NCBI GenBank assembly: GCA_037176705.1
Contig: CM073885.1
Span: 221,786,290 to 221,850,289, forward strand
Origin: Molossus alvarezi
Taxonomy: Eukaryota; Chordata; Mammalia; Chiroptera; Molossidae
Length of the DNA: 64,000 nt
Reading direction: 5' to 3'
In this document: positions 56,720-64,000 of the stretch, piece by piece
Position numbering within the stretch: position 1 is the first letter of the stretch
How the letters are laid out: each line of letters starts with the position of its first letter
Translations under genes and position numbers: made by a program
Notes under the pieces: generated by a model
Database searches by the model: none
What the model was told of the DNA's origin: nothing
Seen by the model: the letters and a program-made list of their open reading frames with translations, nothing else

Positions 56720-56804
56720 AATCAGTGGTGGAAAAGGAGAAACATCTGTATCAAAAATAAATAAATTAATTAATAAAAAATAAAAATAAAAACTTTCCAG
56801 AACA

Positions 56805-57744
56805 AAAATTGTCCTAAGAAAAGTTTCGCTGAGCCATATACTAGCCAGAAAGAGGACCAGGTCCTGGGGCATGTAGTCTGAACCACCAGGAGGAGGGTCA
56901 GATGGAGAAGACAAACATGTCTGCTGTCCTAGAATCCCAGGGTCTCTTCCATACAGTGTGTTTAAGGAAGAAAAATGTAACTGGTTGTGAAAGAATTTAC
57001 ATTGGGGATGGATAAGGAGGGTGGAAGACGGTGAAGTGAAGAGAGTTCTGGGATTGGGAAATGGCCCACAAAGACGTACTTTCTGCTTCTGAATTGGTTG
57101 TGGGCAACAACTCAACAAGCTCACGTGTAAGCAGCATGCAGTGGCCTCTGGAAGTCAGTTATTCTTTCTGGATGACTTAAATAGCTGCCTGGACGTCCAT
57201 TCAAAGTTTCAGTACACACTCAGAACGCGAGCGTTCTTTTGCTGTCTTGGCCCACAGCTTCTAACCGGTGAACTCCTCTTGTCTCTTTCTTCCTCCTTCT
57301 CTCCAGCCTGCTGGAATTTAACTCAGGACATCTCCGAATATTTCTCTTATCATTTGTCCCTTTTCATCAAGATTTTTGTAGAAAGTATCACTGGTGAATG
57401 TCTGCATGGTTTTGAATTATGCTTAAACGGCCTTTTTATGTTCAGGGAATTGTTGCATGTTGCTAGGAAGCCTGCTCCTTGAAGGTCATGTCCCTCAGAG
57501 GAGGGAAGCCTAAGGTTACATCAGGTGATGAGATATCTTAGGGCAATTATGAGCAACAAGACAGAAAGAAAAACAGAGTGCTATCAGTCCACCACCAGTG
57601 AGGATCTTTACCTTTTTTTTTTTTAAAGAGCAGCTCCTCCTGGAAAGGTGTGGGTAGCTAGTTCAACCTGTTGAACAAGTATAATGTTAGCCAGCGTTTG
57701 GTTCATGGATTTACATAATTGGGAGGTTATAATAATAAAAAAAG
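56805..57744. other. single-copy stretch
   Basis: Resumes after the L1 target duplication. Frames at 56645-57124 and 57141-57482 show no domain; the former crosses the L1 boundary. No gene recognised. Confidence 0.4.
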
Positions 57745-57772
57745 CTAAGTAGAATTATTAAACCAACTATAA
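57745..57772. repeat. 28-bp exact duplicate, copy 2
   Basis: Identical in 28 bases and orientation to 50138-50165. It is flanked by AT-rich text (AATAATAAAAAAAG on the left, TATTTTTTAAAATAATAA on the right). Confidence 0.9.
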
Positions 57773-60228
57773 TATTTTTTAAAATAATAAACCTATCCCT
57801 GGTGGCAGCCAACTAAAAAGGTAACTAAATACATTAAATTATGGTTCTTTTGTAGAGACTTGTTGGAGCCAAGACAAGTAACTTCTTTTCTCATGCTGCC
57901 TAGATAAATTTATACTTCATCAGAAGTGTTTATTTATACATAGCAATATGCATTAATTATCATGCATATACCTTGTTTTTCTGTTCATATATATACTACA
58001 GTAATTCTATTGTCTAATACAATTCACACAAAGGAATCTGAAGATTTTTCTTTGTTGGCTATTTCTTTGGTGGTAGATTCAGCAATTTATCCTAAGTTTT
58101 TGTTTTTTATAATTTTCTAATTATGTATTCATTCATGATAACGCCTGCCCAAAGAAAAAGCATTCTTTCAGATCTGGCACCTTTACTGGGGTTGATACCA
58201 CCAGGCATTGAATATCCTTGACTCTCTGTGTAACCAGTAACACATTTTGACCTTTGAAGTGGGTTTAAAGATGATGATATCCAATACTGAGTTATCTTTC
58301 CAGACAAATTAGATGTAAAAAAATAAATAAATATTATAGTGAATACTTGGCCTCTCATTTTTTTTATGAAATGGGAAGGAACTAAAATAAGAAAATATGA
58401 AGGTGTAGATTATATAAACTTGGTCTGGCATCTTGGGATAGCTGTCCATAACAGATATCACCTGTTTCACGTCCTACTAATTAAAAATAAAAAATTTCAG
58501 CTACCCTGTTGCTGCACAGAGATTGGTTAAGGGTACCTGATATGGTCCTCTTCTTCTCGGTGGCAAAGAGTTTTTATGAAGATGTATTTTCCAGTATAAG
58601 TAATCTCCTATTTAGAAGTTGTGGTGTTTTAATTCCTTTGTCTCCTTTAATTAATTGGATATTAAAAGCACAGAAAGCTAAGTGCACAGGTCTTCCTGGT
58701 AAGGCTGCTGGGGAACCCTCTAAGCAAGGTATCAGGCTAATTTTCCTGTGGAGGCTTTTGTAAGTCAATCTTTGTTCCTTGAAGCTGCTTGGTCACATCT
58801 AAGACTATGCATGTCTGTCTCAAACATGGCATTCCAGTCAAAGCTTTGGTGATATAGACAGTTTTCAATGTCCTGTTGCAAAGAGAACAGATTTTTACTG
58901 AGCTTATGAATTCTTACACAAGTAAGCTCATGCTCAAGGAGTGGAGAAATAGATCCCACCTCTTAATGAGAGGAACTACTAGATATTGTGGCTATTTATT
59001 TCAGTCTACCACAGTAGACTTAATGAATTTTTGCACATAATATGTGGTACATGAATGTTAGCTTGTATTAAGAATAAGAAAACCTCGCAACAGTTCAAAT
59101 AGGCATTTATAAGTTATTCTATGGGCTTTAAGTAAATTGAGACTCAAAAAAGTGTAAGTAGCTATAGAAGCTATCCAGCTTCACTTAACCAACAAATTTT
59201 ACAATCTAAAATACAAACACATAATTTCTGATTCTAACCTCACTGCATGAGGCCTCCCTACGCTCCAGTAAAAATCACTTTCTTGGAAACTCAAGGAACA
59301 ACTCTTGGCTAATTGACATAATGATATTACCATTGCTAATAATGTCCCTTGGTCCTTTCCAATTCTGTGAAGATGAATTTCTTGAGAAGTTCCTGACCTG
59401 TGGGAAATAGGTGGGAATTCTTGTCACTCTGAATTACTTGTGCAGAATATTTTAATGATATCACTGAGCAATGTATGTTTAACAGGAAGGGAGTCTCAGA
59501 TTTGAATATGAGCTGTACAAAGTACAGAGAAAAATTCACTGGTCCTTGAAGCACTCCATCGTTTCATCTTTTAAGAAGAAAACGAGAGTTTTTTGACATA
59601 TGAAATAAATTGTCAGGATACCTTTATGTAACAAGACTCTCCCATGTCAAAATGCTGGTGGGAAAATAGCACCGCAGAGCTGAGCTGTCTGACTCCAAAT
59701 CCCTTGTCCTGTCCACCACTCCCACGCGCACGTGCTGCCACCAGAGGCCATTTGTGATTGCTCTTTTAGGAGCTTCTGGCAGAGAGATTTCCAGGAAGGG
59801 CTGGTGAAGAAGCACTAAAATGCACAGAAGCTAGGGTGAGGCGTGGCTTTAGTTCTCACCTGGAGGACGTCAGAAAGCGAACTGTGGTTCACCTGGTCAT
59901 AGGCCAAAGAATTTCAGATCTGAAAAAGTAGTCACTAAGGCGAAACAAATCCTTAATATTTACCCTTATCTTCTTATTCTCTTTTGGTTTGGTTTCCATG
60001 GCAACCTACTGGGTAATTTTGTGTGTATTTGCTGGAGGTAGGTGATTGCTTTTGCTTAGCCTAGCTGAGGAGAAAGCAGTCTGAGAGAGGTCATTTAGAA
60101 GAAGAAATCTTGTTTTATTTTGTGGGAATTCTTGGGCTAAAGTCTTTAAAAGTAATTGGGTTAATTTTTTTCACTTTGTGGTGGGCATTAGTTGAAAAGT
60201 AAATTAAAATTAATATCAATTATAAGAA
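57773..60228. other. single-copy stretch, one possible LTR remnant
   Basis: At 58890-59015 the text 'ctcatgctcaaggagtggag', 'cccacctcttaatgagagga' and 'cagtctaccaca' resembles the end of a MaLR-type LTR, at low confidence. Nothing else recognised; the short frames lack domains. Confidence 0.35.
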
Positions 60229-60250
60229 GAGGAGGAGGAGGAGGAGGAGA
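60229..60250. repeat. (AGG)n microsatellite
   Basis: Seven AGG units on plus, followed by purine-rich text to about 60295. Confidence 0.9.
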
Positions 60251-63200
60251 CAGTGAAACAGGGAGAGATGAGAGGGAGGGTGGAGTGGGGACGGGAATAG
60301 ACACAACTTTGCTGTGTGGATATTCTCAGAGCGTGCCAGGGAAATTCTAACCATTTTCACTGCTTGCCTTCATACTCCCAGGGCATTCATCTCCTTGCCC
60401 TCCCCTCTCCTCCTTTCTCATCCTTCTGCACTCTGTCCCTGCTCTGTCACTGCAGGGAAGCAGAAGAAACAGGCTGGCAGACTGGCAGGGAAGCCAGCTT
60501 CCCACACCACCACCTCCCCCTGGTGTCACTTCCATGGATCTAGAAACTCCACCTTCCCCCTCAGGTGCCTCCATCTGTCAGCTTCTCTGCCTCAGGGCTT
60601 TCTCCACATAGGGAGGATGGCTCTATCTGTGAGCAGGACGTCCCAGGCGATTTAATGTCACCCCAGAGATACCCCTCAAACAGTGAGAGGCTGGTGTCTG
60701 TGGATAAAAACTCCATTTGACGCAAGCCTTGGTGGAACACTTCTAAGGGGAACTCTACATGGTTCCTCAAATGCACCCCAGTGGGAATAAGCTCAGTTGT
60801 CCAAAGCCATAATCCTCTCACTAACCTACCTTTCTGGAGTCCCTCCCCTTCTCTGTGTCATTTTCCTACGTCCTCACTTGTGTATCATGGACCTAGTTCC
60901 CATCTAAACGGTTGCTCTCCAGTCCTCATGTCAAATTCTGGTTTCAAGTACATGGAACCTAACTAAGGTATTTCCTTCTTGGCATGAATGTATTTAAGAA
61001 ATAATATTAATATTATTAACACTAATAATTAAAGCAAACACAAGTGAGTTTTTTGAGGGTTGCCACTGCCCAAAGGCCTCATTCGGGGCTCCATCAGGGA
61101 AATAGAACCCCCTTGGGTTTCCATGTAGAATAGTTTTACTGCAGAGAATTAGAAGCTGTGCAACCTTTTGAAGAGCTAAGGAATCAAAGGTCAGGACAAG
61201 TGCAACCAGAAAGATGAGATTCTCAGGAACGCACCTGGAAACCACTGCAAACCTTATCTGTCATCTGTCCAGACATCAGCTTACAACTACCGTGAAGGAA
61301 TAACAGCTTCTGTTTCCTTCTACCTTCCAAACTGTGTGCAGATTCTCATCTACAGTTACAAGTAGAAAAGAAAGTAGGGTTCCAGGTGTGTGCCCTAAAA
61401 TGCAGATGGGAAAGTAGAAAAGGGGGTGGTCATGCTAAGATTACAGCAGCTAATTCAGCACAGACAGGCACATGTTCTCCAGAGTGCCCTGGAGAGACCA
61501 GAGCTGACAGTGGCCAGTGCTGGATAAACATTGTCAAACTCTGGCTACCCAGTTTCTTCTTTTTTAGTCTCCATGAAGACCACCACACGTCATATCATTT
61601 GGCATAAGGTAATTAAGCAGAGAGGTTGCAGTTAAGCAGTTAAATCAAGAGATTTCTAAAACAACAGGCTTGTGGGAAACTCACATATCAGTCACCTTGG
61701 CTTTTCTCACATCCCTACCGAGGGCTCTCAGCTAAGTATTTGCAAGACATCTTTGCATTTACAGAATATCTCCTTAATCTTAAATCATTTTCACCACCCT
61801 CTCCCACTGGGCCACCATCACCGGTAATGCCTGTATGCTGCTCCTTCTCCTGGTTCTCTGTTTAAGTTAAACCAGGATAATAATTAAACTCGTGTGCATA
61901 TATATTAAGTCAACTATGAAGAGCTGACTCTACAAGCTTTACTTTAAGGGACCCATCTGCAGTGGATGGGAAACTGTAACTTTCTATATTCTCTAGAGAA
62001 TAGATCACTGCTTCGGACGCACTGAAACCTCTGACTTTTTCTTGGTTTCATCCACAGGTCACCCTCTCTGTTCATTTCTTTCCTCTTTTCCTGTAGTGTT
62101 TCTTACAATTCACTTTCTTTGTTCCCTTCCCACCTCCTTCCTTTATTTCTGTCCTTGGCTAGCCCTTTTTTCTTATTAGGTTTCTTCTTATAAGGCAGCA
62201 CCTAAATGTGTCTACCTTTTTCTCTGTGGGAGTTCTTAACACTTAAGGGCATAACAGATCCCTTTCAGAGTTTGACACATCTAAAGACCCTCCACTCAGC
62301 AATGTGCACATGGTATGGAAGGGGAGGGTGTTAATTCAAATTTAATTTTCTCTTTGGCTTCACCGCGTATACCACCCTGCCCTAGTTTTCCTTGGCCATA
62401 GCAGTCAGCTACCTTGAACCAGGAGGCAGATTTCTTGCATTCATCTGTTTCTTTGTAGTATGGATACTGAGTAAGAACTACATGTCCTGCCTGTGGCCTG
62501 ACACAGTGGAGTGAGGTAACACCAAAGTCAGAGGCCAGATGGAGGCTGAGAGGACAGAAGCCAATAAGATAGGAGAAGTCAAGTGAGCAAGAACAGGATG
62601 GTCACTGCTCCCTGGTATCATGTCTGGGCCAGAAGGTAGGACGATGAGGTCACCTGCTCAGAATTCAGCATCCAAGGCCAGCAGAACACATGCAGGTGGG
62701 CCAGGAGCCATGTCCTTTGATCATAGTGGATGCCTGCCAGAACAATCCAAGGGTCCACATGAGGCCAGAGTTCCCTTTCTCATCCCCTGCATACCACCTG
62801 CGTGAGGGAAACAGGAGGAGCTGGAGACTCTCAGAGAGCCTAGCTTTGTATTCTAAGGGAGCCAGGGGATTTTTTGGAAGGGACTCTTGACGGGACATTT
62901 AATTAGTTTGTTTTCATACTTCTTAGCATATAAATATTCAGGAGAGAAAAACTAAGTAGTAGTGGAACACATTAATTTATTATATTTTTTTCTGCACAAT
63001 TTGGAGTATGAGTAGCATTTTTTAAATTTTTATTGAAACACACAAATTTGCATTTCTTCTCAAGGACTTCACAGCATCTCTGAGGGTGAAGATTTCTGTT
63101 CTATATTTATACCATCGGAAATACAATTCACTTGTGGTTCCATTTCTTTGCAAAATCTGTGTTTTCAACCAGTGTGTGTAATGTATCTATTGTAACTACT

Positions 63201-64000
63201 AGCAAAACAGCTTAACTTAGATATTCCATGACAGCCTGAAACTCCATGATGCACAGTGGAACCTGGCTTGTCTCCCTAAAGTCAGCTCCCATCTCACCTT
63301 GCTCTTGCTGTCATGACCACAACATTTCTGTGTCTCAGTCTTTCTTGCTCACAGAATCAAAGGTACCTCTGTCTCCTCCCTTCCTCATTTATCCTCAACT
63401 GTACTTAATGTCAAATCCTGCTATATTTTCTTTTGAAGTGGATCTTTGTTTTACCCTTATCTCTCCATTCCCCCATTAACATTGTTACTGCACATTAAAA
63501 TACTGCAAATCAAGATACAAGGGTCTCCTCATGACCTCAGCCTCTGGGTCCTTTAGTCCATTGCCAGTAATCATGCTGATTCTTTTTGAAGGTGTAACTT
63601 CATTATGTCTTCCCCTTGCTCAAGGCTCTTTTCTCGACCTGGACTTTTCTCGAACTCCAGGTTTACATTCCCAATTGCTTTTTGAATCCTCTACACAAGG
63701 AGAATGAGATTTAAAGAAAAGAGATACTGGATTTCAGGGAACAGGAAGAGATAGGGTACCTGAAGGGAAAATGGTGTGAGGGAAGAAGTAGAGAGAAAAA
63801 TAGTTAGGGCTTGGGAGTCCCACTGAAGGCTTGAGATGATGCCGATTGGGTCCAAATTTCTCCCTACCTGTTCTTAACTTAAATGGTTTAGAAACAATAC
63901 CCAATTTTTCCCAGAGATGAATGGATACACTATAGAGGTGTCTAGTCAAAATTTACTTTTAAGAAAAGTAGGGGAGTGTGAACCAGGAAGAGATGACTAT
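60251..64000. other. single-copy stretch, no gene recognised
   Basis: About 3.7 kb with slightly higher GC at 60350-60650 and 62500-62880. Three overlapping frames at 60314-60655 and several at 62620-62898 overlap on both strands, typical of GC-richer non-coding DNA. I see no named repeat, no tRNA and no exon with matching splice sites. Its low repeat content compared with the rest of the window could mean conserved or simply old unique sequence. Confidence 0.4.

Larger units (their letters stand above)
50352..56787 (+). mobile_element. full-length L1 retrotransposon, inactive
   Basis: All L1 parts are in order: 5' UTR (50352-51512), ORF1, ORF2, 3' UTR and A-rich tail. The flanking 17-bp target duplication AAAAACCTTCCAGAACA (50335-50351) / AAAAACTTTCCAGAACA (56788-56804), one mismatch, proves a single insertion with an intact 5' end. 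Without the VES SINE at 55830 it is about 6.16 kb, the normal mammalian L1 size. Many stops and frameshifts show that it is dead. Because full-length copies are needed to carry a promoter, this is the best specimen in the window for its subfamily. Confidence 0.97.

Noticed and set aside
60314..60655. Overlapping frames of 113, 75 and 75 codons in GC-richer DNA
   Set aside because: Frames lie on both strands in the same place, show no domain and no splice sites; a chance effect of GC content.
62620..62898. Possible exon with frames on both strands
   Set aside because: No flanking splice signals that agree with a frame and no recognisable protein; not supported.

Overview
The window looks like ordinary non-genic (intronic or intergenic) DNA from a bat. 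The clearest evidence is about fifteen copies of tRNA-derived SINEs of the VES type, which are known from bats. Each has a tRNA-like head with A and B boxes, a body ending in a CT-rich stretch, and an A-rich tail. Two short hAT elements of the SPIN type, several ages of L1, and old mammalian repeats (MIR, L2, MER5A, MaLR LTRs) fit this reading. The bat family cannot be fixed from sequence alone. I saw no Helitron ends of the kind abundant in vesper bats, but one 64 kb window is weak evidence. I found no intact host protein-coding gene, no convincing exon and no structural RNA gene. Nearly all open frames are chance or lie inside repeats.

Layout. 1-10 kb: AT-rich single-copy sequence with a SPIN element (585-776), an old L1-like remnant, MER5A, L2 and MIR pieces, and three VES SINEs. 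10-20 kb: a (CA)n tract, an hAT-Charlie MITE, possible and clear LTRs (an MLT1-type LTR at 14.8-15.2 kb), a mariner-type MITE, a long (CTTT)n array, a strong G-quadruplex motif, a run of SINEs at 15.9-17.4 kb and an L2 split by a SINE and an LTR-like block. 20-29 kb: a second SPIN (21323-21531), a MIR split by a SINE, an ancient L1 carrying a second mariner MITE, and LTR fragments. 29-37 kb: an L1 3' piece on the minus strand, then long L2 tracts. 38.2-42.75 kb: a 4.6 kb L1 on the minus strand with a 19-bp target-site duplication. 43.5-45.4 kb: an old L1 inserted by twin priming (inverted 5' half, 10-bp target-site duplication), later hit by two younger L1 tails and a VES SINE. 48.4-49.4 kb: one MIR broken by three SINEs, two of which used the same target. 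50.35-56.79 kb: a full-length but dead L1 with its 5' UTR (YY1-type motif and a 19-bp tandem repeat), ORF1, ORF2 and 3' UTR, interrupted by a young-looking VES SINE. 57-64 kb: mostly unrecognised single-copy sequence.

Nothing here works as a gene set. The story is one of layered mobile-element insertions whose order can be read from nesting and target-site duplications. The L1 copies are the likely class of machinery that mobilised the SINEs, since the SINE insertions have A-rich target duplications of 12-17 bp. The least expected item is an exact 28-bp duplication at 50138 and 57745, flanking the full-length L1, which I cannot assign to any repeat. Family names come from recognising sequence features, not from a database search.
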